From Nematostella vectensis (lineage: Eukaryota > Cnidaria > Anthozoa > Actiniaria > Edwardsiidae): a stretch of 64,000 bases of DNA. This document shows positions 1 to 13,100 of this stretch, one piece after another (position 1 is the stretch's first letter; each line of letters starts with the position of its first letter). The stretch lies in the NCBI RefSeq assembly GCF_932526225.1, contig NC_064045.1, positions 14,068,442 through 14,132,441 on the forward strand, written 5' to 3'. The position numbers were made by a program, and so were the translations under genes. The notes under the pieces were generated by a model, which saw only the letters and a list, made by a program, of their open reading frames with translations, ran no database searches and was not told the DNA's origin.

Positions 1-83
1 TGGCCAGCGAGGTTGAGAAGGAGTCTGAATAGAGAGACGTTCGAGGCTCTGGAACCAGGGTAATGTTGCGGCAGGTATGTCGA

Positions 84-455
84 AGCCACATTTGTAATAA
101 CCTGCCACATTTGTAATAAGGTAGGCCACATTTGTAATAAACTATCCGATATTTCATAAAAGAAACATCGTATGACATCCAAACTTGGTAGGTTTCATGT
201 AGGTGTCAAGGGGGGTGCAACCAGGTGGTCACGTGGTATGTGACGTCATCCACAGAGTCATTAAATAATAAATATAAACATAAAAATTATTTTACTATAG
301 AGACATCGTCAAACATGGAATATGACACATATATGACACCTACCAAGTTTGGTTGTCGTACGATGTTTCTTTCATGAGATATCAGATAGCTTATTACAAA
401 TGTGGCCTACCTTATTACAAATGTGGCCGTTATAACAAATGTGGCAGGTTATTAC
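84..455. repeat. Inverted-repeat element (MITE-like)
   Basis: The left arm (about 84-209) reappears as its reverse complement at about 334-454. Both arms carry three spaced copies of the word CCACATTTGTAATAA followed by a block reading roughly AAAGAAACATCGTATGACA. The centre, about 210-333, is AT-rich and not repeated. This is the form of a non-autonomous foldback element. Related blocks recur near 13.7-14.4 kb, so the family is dispersed. No transposase is present. Confidence 0.6.
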
Positions 456-930
456 ATATTTTGCCTCAACAAGGTAGTCCGTTATCGTAGCTTAACCTTC
501 AGTTAACAAGTAATCTTCTATAGTAATCATCGAAGTCGTGTTGCACTTCGGGGTGGGTCCTACTTATTCTTTTTTTCCTCTTAGGCGAGGCGCTTTTATA
601 GTCGAGGGAGGCGCTCAACTTCCACCAACGCAGCGTTTGGTCATATTGTAGGAGCAGCAAATGGATCTTTGTTAGTGCTTGTTTTGGTAAGGTCAGATGG
701 AGACCTCAACGGAATTTGAATTATTTGCGTTGAGTGATAGGTTAAGCCTTTAGCTCCCTCCCCCCCTTCCTTCTCCAGGCCTGCTCAAATCCCTAATGGT
801 CAATCCATCAAATCGGAAACAAGGGACTCATTTTTCGGGAAACGGTATTTTATATTTAGTTATCTATTTTTGTTATTTGTTTTCAGCTTTTGAAACGGGA
901 AATAAAACAGGATTTTGTGAGGAGAATAAC
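456..930. other. Non-coding, no feature recognised
   Basis: This stretch lies beyond the 3' end of the minus-strand C17orf75-like gene. It probably includes its 3' untranslated region, but I see no canonical AATAAA on the minus strand here and no other gene or RNA. Confidence 0.4.
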
Positions 931-1156
931 GTGTTGTATTTATCTAGTCACGACTCGTGTGAAGCGAACTTGTCTTTGGCGTATATGTTGTAGTCATCTG
1001 GTCACGAGTCATGTAGAGCGAACTTGTCTTTGTCAAGAGTGTTGTAGTCATCTGGTCACGACTCGAGTAAAACGAACTTGTCTTTGGCAAGAGTGTTGTA
1101 TTCATCTAGTCACGACTCGTGTAAAGTGAACTTGTCTTTCGCGCGAGTGTTGTAGT
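931..1156 (-). repeat. 54 bp tandem repeat spanning the C17orf75 stop codon
   Basis: Four to five units of 54 bp (18 codons) start inside the last coding exon of the minus-strand gene and run into its 3' untranslated region. Each unit repeats the C-terminal peptide pattern YNT-x-AKDKF-x-x-x-x-S and ends in TGA. In-frame TGA codons fall at 1110-1112, 1056-1058, 1002-1004 and 948-950. The first stop has the context TGA-CTA-G, a known efficient readthrough context. The repeat appears to have arisen by amplifying the gene's own 3' coding end. Confidence 0.8.
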
Positions 1157-4100
1157 CTTCCAGCACGTTCAGTATCTCAAGCGTCTCACTTGCAGATACT
1201 GCCTGGCATTCACGCTTGGTGTTTTCTAACAGAATGGAACCATTACCAGATTGTACCAGGAAACGATAAGATCTGGAAACGAAATGGATATCATATAAAT
1301 GTAAATATTAGAATGCCTGCTGGCTTTATAGTAAGAAATATATGTTTGCAAAGGACAGAAAGAGGGAGGGTCATTTTCTCCAGACCCCTCGCTTTTTTAT
1401 GCGGCACAGGAATCCCGAAACTCTGGGGGGAGGGGGAGACTATCAACGGGTCTGGTCTTTAACGTGGAATTTTTTTAATGTATAAGTCTCATATTTTGAA
1501 CAGATGAAACGTTTTCTGTCACTGAAGATGTTGCCCGTAACCAGGAACAGCGCCCCCAGAGATTGGGTGTTTACAGCGTAACCAGTAAAACCGTGAACAC
1601 CTAAAATATGTGTGGAATGTTTATTGTCTTTTGACGAATCAGACGCGAGAATTCAGACACTAAGACTTGTTGAGACATGTTTCTAGTTGGCTGTTCGAAT
1701 ATCTCGCGAGTGATTGGCCGGAGCAAACATTCCATACATATTTCCGGTGTTCACGGTTTTCTTGGAAGCGCTGTAAGATGACGGAACTTTAACGCCCTTA
1801 TCCGAGAAGACAATGCACTAGCGTTTTTACACCTCAACAGGGTGCCGGTAAGATAATGAATCTCAAAAGTGTGGGATTAAGCTGAACTTCATTTCAGAGA
1901 CATGGGTTTTTTCACTCTGCATTTGCAAAAAAAATCACACAATGAAAAATAATTCGGACTATTTTTTAGATGCTTCTAATGGATTTCCTTTGCAAATCAC
2001 AGCGTAGAGAAACACATTTTAACTTTAATGGGCATGAAAGGAGTTCCAGCTGGATCCACACATTGTTTCGCTCCGGACTACGACTCCAGAGATTCTGCAC
2101 GGGCCATTTTTAAGCCTCAGGTTTGAGAGACGCACCCACCTGTACAATGCGTAATGATCTGTTTCCGCCTGGCGCAGTAATCTCTTTAAGGTGTTCATAT
2201 CATGGTTGACCTAAAGTTCAGTTTATACGAATTAGCATTGATTGCTGTCAAACAACTTTCCGTAAACTATAGGTTAAAAGCACACTTCCTCCTGTCGTCT
2301 ACCTCAGGCATGTATCCGTGGCGGAGGGGCGGGGGCGGATGGGGGGGGGGGGGGTTCACACAATATGAAGAATGTCCCAGATCTAGCGACTCTTCTCTAG
2401 GGAGAGACCGCTTTTTGGGGAGGGTACCCAGCCCACCTATGCCCATCCTACAGTCACCCATAGCAACGTACGGTCACCCATAGCAACGTACGGTCACCCA
2501 TAGCAATGTACGGTCACCCATAGCAACGTACAGTCACCCATAACTATGTACGGTCCCTCCATAGCTACGTACGGTCCCCCCATAGCTACGTACGGTCCCC
2601 CCATAGCTACGTACGGTCCCTCCATAGCTACGTACGGTCCCCCCATAGCTACGTACGGTCCCTCCATAGCTACGTACGGTCCCTCCATAGCTACGTACGG
2701 TCCACCCATAGCTACGTACGGTCCCCCCATAGCTACGTACGGTCCCCCCATAGCTACGTACGGTCCCCCCATAGCTACGTACGGTCCCCCGATAGCTACG
2801 TACGGTCCCTCCATAGCAACGTACGGTCCCCCCATAGCTACGTACGGTCCCTCCATAGCAACGTTCGGTCCCTCCATAGCAACGTACGGTCCCCCCATAG
2901 CTACGTACGGTCCCTCCATAGCAACGTACGGTCCCCCCATAGCTACGTACGGTCCCTCCATAGCTACGTAGGGTCCCCCATAGCTACGTACGGTCACTCC
3001 ATAGCTACGTACGGTCCCTCCATAGCTACGTACGGTCCCTCCATAGCTACGTACGGTCCCCCCATAGCTACGTACGGTCCCTCCATAGCTACGTACGGTC
3101 CCTCCATAGCTACGTACGGTCCCCCCATAGCTACGTACGGTCCCTCCATAGCTACGTACGGTCCCTCCATAGCAACGTACGGTCCCCCATAGCTACGTAC
3201 GGTCCCTCCATAGCTACGTACGGTCCCCCCATAGTTACGTACGGTCCCTCCATAGCTACGTACGGTCCCTCCATAGCTACGTACGGTCCCTCCATAGCTA
3301 CGTACGGTCCCTCCATAGCTACGTACGGTCCCTCTATAGCTACGTACGGTCCCTCCATAGCTACGTACGGTCCCCCCATAGCTACGGACGGTCCCTCCAT
3401 AGCTACGTACGGTCCCTCCATAGCTACGTACGGTCCCTCCATAGCTACGTACGGTCCCCCCATAGCTACGTACGGTCCCCCCATAGCTACGTACGGTCCC
3501 CCCATAGCTACGTACGGTCCCTCCATAGCTACGTACGGTCCCTCCATAGCTACGTACGGTCCCCCTCATAGCTACGTACGGTCCCTCCATAGCTACGTAC
3601 GGTCCCCCCATAGCTACGTAAGGTCCCCCCATAGCTACGTACGGTCCCTCCATAGCTACGTACGGTCCCCCCATAGCTACGTACGGTCCCCCATAGCTAC
3701 GTACGGTCCCCACATAGCTACGTACGGTCCCTCCATAGCTACGTACGGTCCCTCCATAGCTACGTACGGTCCCCCCATAGCTACGTACGGTCCCCCCATA
3801 GCTACGTACGGTCCCCCCATAGCTACGTACGGTCCCCCCATAGCTACGTACGGTCCCTCCATAGCAACGTACGGTCCCCCCATAGCTACGTACGGTCCCT
3901 CCATAGCAACGTTCGGTCCCTCCATAGCAACGTACGGTCCCCCCATAGCTACGTACGGTCCCTCCATAGCAACGTACGGTCCCCCCATAGCTACGTACGG
4001 TCCCTCCATAGCTACGTAGGGTCCCCCATAGCTACGTACGGTCCCTCCATAGCTACGTACGGTCCCTCCATAGCTACGTACGGTCCCTCCATAGCTACGT

Positions 4101-7100
4101 ACGGTCCCCCCATAGCTACGTACGGTCCCTCCATAGCTACGTACGGTCCCTCCATAGCTACGTACGGTCCCCCCATAGCTACGTACGGTCCCTCCATAGC
4201 TACGTACGGTCCCTCCATAGCAACGTACGGTCCCCCATAGCTACGTACGGTCCCCCCATAGCTACGTACGGTCCCCCCATAGTTACGTACGGTCCCTCCA
4301 TAGCTACGTACGGTCCCTCCATAGCTACGTACGGTCCCTCCATAGCTACGTACGGTCCCTCCATAGCTACGTACGGTCCCTCTATAGCTACGTACGGTCC
4401 CTCCATAGCTACGTACGGTCCCCCCATAGCTACGGACGGTCCCTCCATAGCTACGTACGGTCCCTCCATAGCTACGTACGGTCCCTCCATAGCTACGTAC
4501 GGTCCCCCCATAGCTACGTACGGTCCCCCCATAGCTACGTACGGTCCCACCATAGCTACGTACGGTCCCTCCATAGCTACGTACGGTCCCTCCATAGCTA
4601 CGTACGGTCCCCCTCATAGCTACGTACGGTCCCTCCATAGCTACGTACGGTCCCCCCATAGCTACGTAAGGTCCCCCCATAGCTACGTACGGTCCCTCCA
4701 TAGCTACGTACGGTCCCCCCATAGCTACGTACGGTCCCCCCATAGCTACGTACGGTCCCCACATAGCTACGTACGGTCCCTCCATAGCTACGTACGGTCC
4801 CTCCATAGCTACGTACGGTCCCTCCATAGCTACGTACGGTCCCTCCATGGCTACGTACGGTCCCTCCATGGCTACGTACGGTCCCTCCATAGCTACGTAC
4901 GGTCCCTCCATAGCTACGTACGGTCCCCCCATAGCTACGTACGGTCCCTCCATAGCTACGTACGGTCCATCCATAGCTATGTACGGTCCCTCCATAGCTA
5001 CGTTCGGTCCCTCCATAGCTACGTACGGTACCCCCATAGCTACGTACGGTCCCCCCATAGCTACGTACGGTCCCCCCCATAGCAACGTTCGGTCCCTCCA
5101 TAGCAACGTACGGTCCCCCCATAGCTACGTACGGTCCCCCCATAGCTACGGACGGTCCCCCCATAGCTACGGACGGTCCCCCCATAGCTACGTACGGTCC
5201 CTCCATAGCTACGTACGGTCCCTCCATAGCTACGTACGGTCCCTCCATAGCTACGTACGGTCCCCCCATAGCTACGTACGGTCCCTCCATAGCTACGTAC
5301 GGTCCCTCCATAGCTACGTACGGTCCCCCCATAGCTACGTACGGTCCCTCCATAGCTACGTACGGTCCCTCCATAGTAACGTACGGTCCCTCCATAGCTA
5401 CGTACGGTCCCCCCATAGCTACGTAGGGTCCCCCCATAGCTACGGACGGTCCCCCCATAGCTACGGACGGTCCCCCCATAGCTACGTACGGTCCCTCCAT
5501 AGCTACGTACGGTCCCTCCATAGCTACGTACGGTCCCCCCATAGCTACGTACGGTCCCTCCATAGCTACGTACGGTCCCTCCATAGCTACGTACGGTCCC
5601 CCCATAGCTACGTACGGTCCCTCCATAGCTACGTACGGTCCCTCCATAGTAACGTACGGTCCCTCCATAGCTACGTACGGTCCCCCCATAGCTACGTAGG
5701 GTCCCCCCATAGCTACGTACGGTCCCCCCATAGCTACGTACGGTCCCTCCATAGCTACGTACGGTCCCCCCATAGCTACGTACGGTCCCTCCATAGCTAC
5801 GTACGGTCCCCCCATAGCTACGTACGGTCCCCCCATAGCTACGTACGGTCCCCCCATAGCTACGTAGGGTCCCCCCATAGCTACGTACGGTCCCCCCATA
5901 GCTACGTACGGTCCCTCCATAGCTACGTACGGTCCCTCCATAGCTACGTAGGGTCCCCCCATAGCTACGGACGGTCCCCCCATAGCTACGGACGGTCCCC
6001 CCATAGCTACGTACGGTCCCTCCATAGCTACGTACGGTCCCTCCATAGCTACGTACGGTCCCCCCATAGCTACGTACGGTCCCTCCATAGCTACGTACGG
6101 TCCCTCCATAGCTACGTACGGTCCCCCCATAGCTACGTACGGTCCCTCCATAGCTACGTACGGTCCCTCCATAGTAACGTACGGTCCCTCCATAGCTACG
6201 TACGGTCCCCCCATAGCTACGTACGGTCCCCCCATAGCTACGTACGGTCCCTCCATAGCTACGTACGGTCCCCCCATAGCTACGTACGGTCCCCCCATAG
6301 CTACGTACGGTCCCTCCATAGCTACGTACGGTCCCCCCATAGCTACGTACGGTCCCCCCATAGCTACGTACGGTCCCCCCATAGCTACGTAGGGTACCCC
6401 CATAGCTACGTACGGTCCCCCCATAGCTACGTACGGTCCCCCCATAGCTACGTACGGTACCTCCATAGCTACGTACGGTCCCCCCATAGCTACGTACGGT
6501 ACCTCCATAGCTACGTAGGGTCCCCCATAGCTACGTACGGTCCCTCCATAGCTACGTACGGTCCCTCCATAGCTACGTACGGTCCCTCCATAGCTACGTA
6601 CGGTACCTCCATAGCTACGTACGGTCCCTCCATAGCTACGTTGGGTCCCTCCATAGCTACGTACGGTCCCCCCATAGCTACGTACGGTCCCCCCATAGCT
6701 ACGTACGGTCCCCCCATAGCTACGTACGGTCCCCCCATAGCTACGTACGGTCCCTCCATAGCTACGTACGGTCCCTCCATAGCTACGTACGGTCCCCCTC
6801 ATAGCTACGTACGGTCCCCCCATAGCAACGTACGGTTCCTCCATAGCTACGTACGGTCCCTCCATAGCTACGTACGGTCCCTCCATAGCTACGTACGGTC
6901 CCTCCATAGCTACGTACGGTCCCCCCATAGCTACGTACGGTCCCTCCATAGCTACGTACGGTCCCTCCATAGCTACGTACGGTCCCTCCATAGCTACGTA
7001 CGATCCCCCCATCGCTACGTACGGTCCCTCCATAGCTACGTACGGTCCCCCCATAGCTACGTACGGTCCCTCCATAGCTACGTACGGTCCCTCCATAGCT

Positions 7101-10100
7101 ACGTACGGTCCCTCCATAGCTACGTACGGTCCCTCCATAGCTACGTACGGTCCCTCCATATCTACGTACGGTCCCTCCATAGCTACGTACGGTCCCTCAA
7201 TCCTATTTACCCCCCCCCCCCCTCACTACCCACTTCTAGCTATGTGAGACCCCTACATTCACCCTTTATCTACGCCCATCCTACAGTGACCCATAGCTAC
7301 ACCCTCTACACCCACCCCTAGCTACGCGCACCACCCTGTACAACGTCCTTATTTATGCCCATCCTACAGTCACCCATAGCTACACCCCCTACACCCAATC
7401 CTAGCTACATCCCCTACATTCACCCTTATCTACGCCAATCCTTCGGTCACCCATGGCTACGCGACCCACCCTGTACAGTTACACAAACCCTCAATTTGTA
7501 GTTTTCAATCACTTGACGTAGGAAGACAGGGTCTTCAGTATCTCCACTTTGCATCGTCTCACTCCACTCCTTACAGAACGCTGTTGTCGCTATCAACAAC
7601 AGGAACAAAAATAGTAAAGGCTGGAAGTCAACAAGAGGTTGGGTCTGTTATCTTAAAAGTAAACAAGTCAAAACTAAAAAATTTTTATTAAACATATTAT
7701 ATAGCAATCAGTTAAGAATAGATAAATCAATGTATGCCATAGCATGTCCAGGGAGTATTGAGTAATTTTGCGAAAAGATCCATAGAACTGTATCACTGTA
7801 TAATTATTCTACTTAGTGTGTATTTAACTGTAACTCGATCCAAATGGGTCTTGACTGCTTTTTGTGGTACACATTCTGTTAGTACACCTTAGTACCCCCA
7901 ATAGCAAAAAGCTAGATCCGCCCCTACCAATATACAGTGTTATCCATCTCTACCAAAATACAGTGTTATCCGCCCCTACCAATATGCAGTGTTATCTGCC
8001 CCTACCAATATACAGTGTTATCTGCCCCTACCAATATACAGTGTTATCCGCCCAACCAATATACAGTGTTATCTGCCCCTACCAATATACAGTGTTATCC
8101 GCCTACCAATGTACAGTGTTATCAGCCCCTACCAATATACAGTGTTATCCACCCCTACCAACATACAGTGTTATCTGCCCCTACCAATATACATTCGTTA
8201 TCCACCCCTACCAATATACAGTGTTGTCCGCCCCTACCAACATACAGTGTTATCTGCCCACCAATATATAGTGTTATCCACCCCTACAAACATACAGTGT
8301 TATCCACCCCTACCAATATACAGTGTTATCTGCCCCTACCAATATACAGTGTAATCCACCCCTACCAACATACAGTGTTATCCGCCCCCACCAATATACA
8401 TTCGTTATCCACCCCTACCAATATACAGTGTTATCCGCCCCCACCAATATACATTCGTTATCCACCCCTACCAATATACAGTGTTGTCTGCCCCCGCCAA
8501 TATACATTCGTTATCCGTCCCTACTAATATACAGTGTTACTCACCCCTACCAATATACAGTGTTATCCGCACCTACCAATATACAGTGTTATCCGCCTAC
8601 CAATGTACAGTGTTATCAGCCCCTACCAATATACAGTCTTATCTGCCCCTACCAATATACAGTGTTATCCGCCCAATCAATATACAGTGTTATCCGTCCC
8701 CACCAATATACAGTGTTATCCAACCCAACCAACATACAGTGTTATCCGCCCACACCAATATACAGTGTTATCCGCCGACCAATATACAGTGTTATCCGTC
8801 CCCATCAATATACAGTGTTCTCCTCCCCCACCAATATACAGTGTTATCGGCCCCCACCAATATACAGTATTGTCCGCCCCCACCAATATACAGTGTTATC
8901 CACCCCTACCAACATACAGTGTTATCCACCCCTACCAACATACAGTGTTATCCACCCCTACCAACATACAGTGTTATCCACCCCTACCAACATACAGTGT
9001 TATCTGCCCCCACCAATATACATTCGTTATCCACCCCTACCAATATACATTCGTTATCCACCCCTACCAATATACATTCGTTATCCACCCCTACCAATAT
9101 ACAGTGTTATCCGCCCCCACCAATATACATTCGTTATCCACCCCTACCAATATACAGTGTTGTCTGCCCCCGCCAATATACAGTGTTATCCGTCCCTACT
9201 AATATACAGTGTTACTCACCCCTACCAATATACAGTGTTATCCGCACCTACCAATATACAGTGTTATCCGCCTACCAATGTACAGTGTTATCAGCCCCTA
9301 CCAATATACAGTCTTATCTGCCCCTACCAATATACAGTGTTATCCGCCCAATCAATATACAGTGTTATCCGTCCCCACCAATATACAGTGTTACCCACCC
9401 CTACAAATATACAGTGTTATCCGCCCCCACCAATATACAGTGTTATCCACACCTACCAACATACAGTGTTATCTGCCCCTACCAATATACAGTGTTCTCC
9501 TCCCCTACCAATATACAGTGTTATCCACCCCTACCAACATACAGTGTTATCTGCCCCCACCAATATACATTCGTTATCCACCCCTACCAATATACAGTGT
9601 TATCCGCCCCTACCAACATACAGTGTTATCCACCCCTACCAACATACAGTGTTATCCACCCCTACCAACATACAGTGTTATCTGCCCCCACCAATATACA
9701 GTGTTACCCACCCCTACCAATATACATTCGTTATCCACCCCTACCAATATACAGTGTTATCCACCCCTACCAACATACAGTGTTATCTGCCCCTACCAAT
9801 ATACATTCGTTATCCACCCCTACCAATATACAGTGTTATCCACCCCTACCAACATACAGTGTTATCTGCCCCTACCAATATACATTCGTTATCCACCCCT
9901 ACCAATATACAGTGTTATCCGCCCCTACCAACATACAGTGTTATCCACCTACCAATATACAGTGTATCCACCCCTACCAACATACAGTGTTATCCGCCCC
10001 CACCAATATACAGTGTTACCCACCCCTACCAATATACAGTGTTATCCACCCCTACCAATATACAGTGTTATCCCTCCTACCAACATACAGTGTTAACCGC

Positions 10101-13100
10101 CCCTACCAACATACAGTGTTATCCACCCACCAATATACAGTGTTATCCACCCCTACCAACATACAGTGTTATCCGCCCCCACCAATATACAGTGTTACCC
10201 ACCCCTACCAATATACAGTGTTATCCACCCCTACCAACATACAGTGTTATCCACCCCTACCAAGATACAGTGTTATCCGCACCCATCAATATACATTCGT
10301 TTTCCACCCCTACCAATATACAGTGTTATCCACCCCTACCAACATACAGTGTTATCCGCCCCTACCAATATACAGTGTTATCCGCCCCTACCAATATACA
10401 GTGTTATCCGCCCCTACCGATATACAGTGTTATCCACCCCTACCAATATACAGTGTTACCCACCCCTACCAATATACAGTGTTATCCGCCCCCACCAATA
10501 TACAGTGTTATCTGCCCCTACCAATATACAGTGTTATCCACCCCTACCAATATACAGTGTTACCCACCCCTACAAATATACAGTGTTATCCGCCCCCACC
10601 AATATACAGTGTTATCCACACCTACCAACATACAGTGTTATCTGCCCCTACCAATATACAGTGTTATCCGCCCCTACCAATATACAGTATTATCCGCCCC
10701 TACCAATATACAGTGTTATCCACCCCTACCAATATACAGTGTTACCCACCCCTAAAAAAATACAGTGTTATCCGCCCCCACCAATATACAGTGTTATCCA
10801 CCCCTACCAACATACAGTGTTATCTGCCCCTACCAATATACAATGTTATCTGCCCCTACCAATATACAGTGTTATCTGCCCCTATTAATATACAATGTTA
10901 TCCAACCCTACCAATATACAGTGTTATCCGCCCCCACCAATATACAGTGTTATCCACCCCTACCAACATACAGTGTTATCCGCCCCCACCAATATACAGT
11001 GTTATCTGCCCCCACCAACATACAGTGTTGTCTGCCCCTACCAATATACAGTGTTATCTGCCCCTACCAATATACAGTGTTGTCCGCCCCTACCAACATA
11101 CAGTGTTGTCCGCCCCTACCAACATACAGTGTTATCCGCCCCTACCAATATACAGTGTTGTCCGCCCCTACCAATATACAGTGTTATCCACCCCTACCAA
11201 CATACAGTGTTATCTGCCCCCACCAATATACAGTGTTATCCACCCCTACCAACATACAGTGTTATCTGCCCCCACCAATATACAGTGTTATCCACCCCTA
11301 CCAACATACAGTGTTATCGCCCCCACCAATATACAGTGTCATCCACCCCTACAAACATACAGTGTTATCTGCCCCCACCAATATACAATGTTATCCACCC
11401 CTACCAATATACAGTGTTATCTGCCCCTACCAACATACAGTGTTATCTGCCCCTACCAATATACAATCTCATCCACCCCTACCAATATACAGTGTTATCC
11501 ACCCCTACCAATATACAGTGTTATCTGCCCCTACCAATATACAGTGTTATCCACCCCTACCAATATACAGTGTTATCTGCCCCTACCAACATACAGTGTT
11601 ATCTGCCCCTACCAATATACAGTGTAATCCACCCCTACCAACATACAGTGTTATCCGCCCCCACCAATATACAGTGTTATCCACCCCTACCAACATACAG
11701 TGTTATCTGCCCACCAATATATAGTGTTATCCACCATTACCAACATACAGTGTTACCCACCCCTACCAATATACAGTGTTATCCACCCCTACCAATATAC
11801 AGTGTTATCTGCCCACCAATATATAGTGTTATCCACCATTACCAACATACAGTGTTATCTGCCCACCAATATATAGTGTTATCCACCATTACCAACATAC
11901 AGTGTTACCCACCCCTACCAATATACAGTGTTACCCACCCCTACCAATATACAGTGTTATCTGCCCACCAATATATAGTGTTATCCACCATTACCAACAT
12001 ACAGTGTTATCCACCCCTACCAACATACAGTGTTATCCGCCCCCACCAATATACAGTGTTATCCGCCCCTACCAATATACAGTGTTATCTGCCCACCAAT
12101 ATATAGTGTTATCCACCATTACCAACATACAGTGTTACCCACCCCTACCAATATACAGTGTTATCCACCCCTACCAACATACAGTGTTATCCGCCCCCAC
12201 CAATATACAGTGTTATCCGCCCCTACCAATATACAGTGTTATCCGCCCCTACCGATATACAGTGTTATCCACCCCTACCAATATACAGTGTTACCCACCC
12301 CTACCAATATACAGTGTTATCCGCCCCCACCAATATACAGTGTTATCTGCCCCTACCAATATACAGTGTTATCCACCCCTACCAATATACAGTGTTACCC
12401 ACCCCTACAAATATACAGTGTTATCCGCCCCCACCAATATACAGTGTTATCCACACCTACCAACATACAGTGTTATCTGCCCCTACCAATATACAGTGTT
12501 ATCCGCCCCTACCAATATACAGTATTATCCGCCCCTACCAATATACAGTGTTATCCACCCCTACCAATATACAGTGTTACCCACCCCTAAAAAAATACAG
12601 TGTTATCCGCCCCCACCAATATACAGTGTTATCCGCCCCTACTAATAGATAGATAGATATAGATAACTTTATTTCAGTGTCAAATTAATAGCAGTGACCA
12701 AATAAGTACAGACATTGTTACAAAGACTAAAATATAACAAATTTATAATAGTATAAGGATATAAAAATATGAAAATAACTAAAACCTACAGATTTATATT
12801 AAGTGCAATATACATTGTTTGTAGAAAAAAAGCTGTGACCCATATCCATATCAGTATCAGGGGAATAAACAAGTTCCTCACCCTCACTGCTAAATGTGCA
12901 TTTGCCATCCACGACATTCACAATAACTTGCTGAGAGGACTTCGAGGAATCCCCCTAAGGTCAAACCACAAATCAGTATTAACCATGTATTCTATAAACT
13001 TCTGTGAACAGATTTTCTTTCTTGGTGTTTGTAATAATACTCAAGATTGAGGAACACATGACCAGAGGACACCACTGATTATTGAAGATGGAAAGTCTGC

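Noticed and set aside
1226-1246. A 21-base intron splitting the last C17orf75 exon
   Set aside because: It is far too short for an intron, and the 21 bases read in frame as GNGSILL, matching the human GSGDILL region.
2455-7200. CRISPR-like array
   Set aside because: The repeats are directly adjacent with no unique spacers, and the DNA is animal.
4598-7321. Open frames of 860 and 824 codons on opposite strands
   Set aside because: They lie wholly within the 21 bp minisatellite, repeat one heptapeptide and exist on both strands because the period is a multiple of three.
8323-11627. Open frames of up to 1,048 codons rich in Y, P and Q
   Set aside because: All three frames of the 26 bp minisatellite are open and give the same 26-residue string. 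They also lie within a C17orf75 intron.
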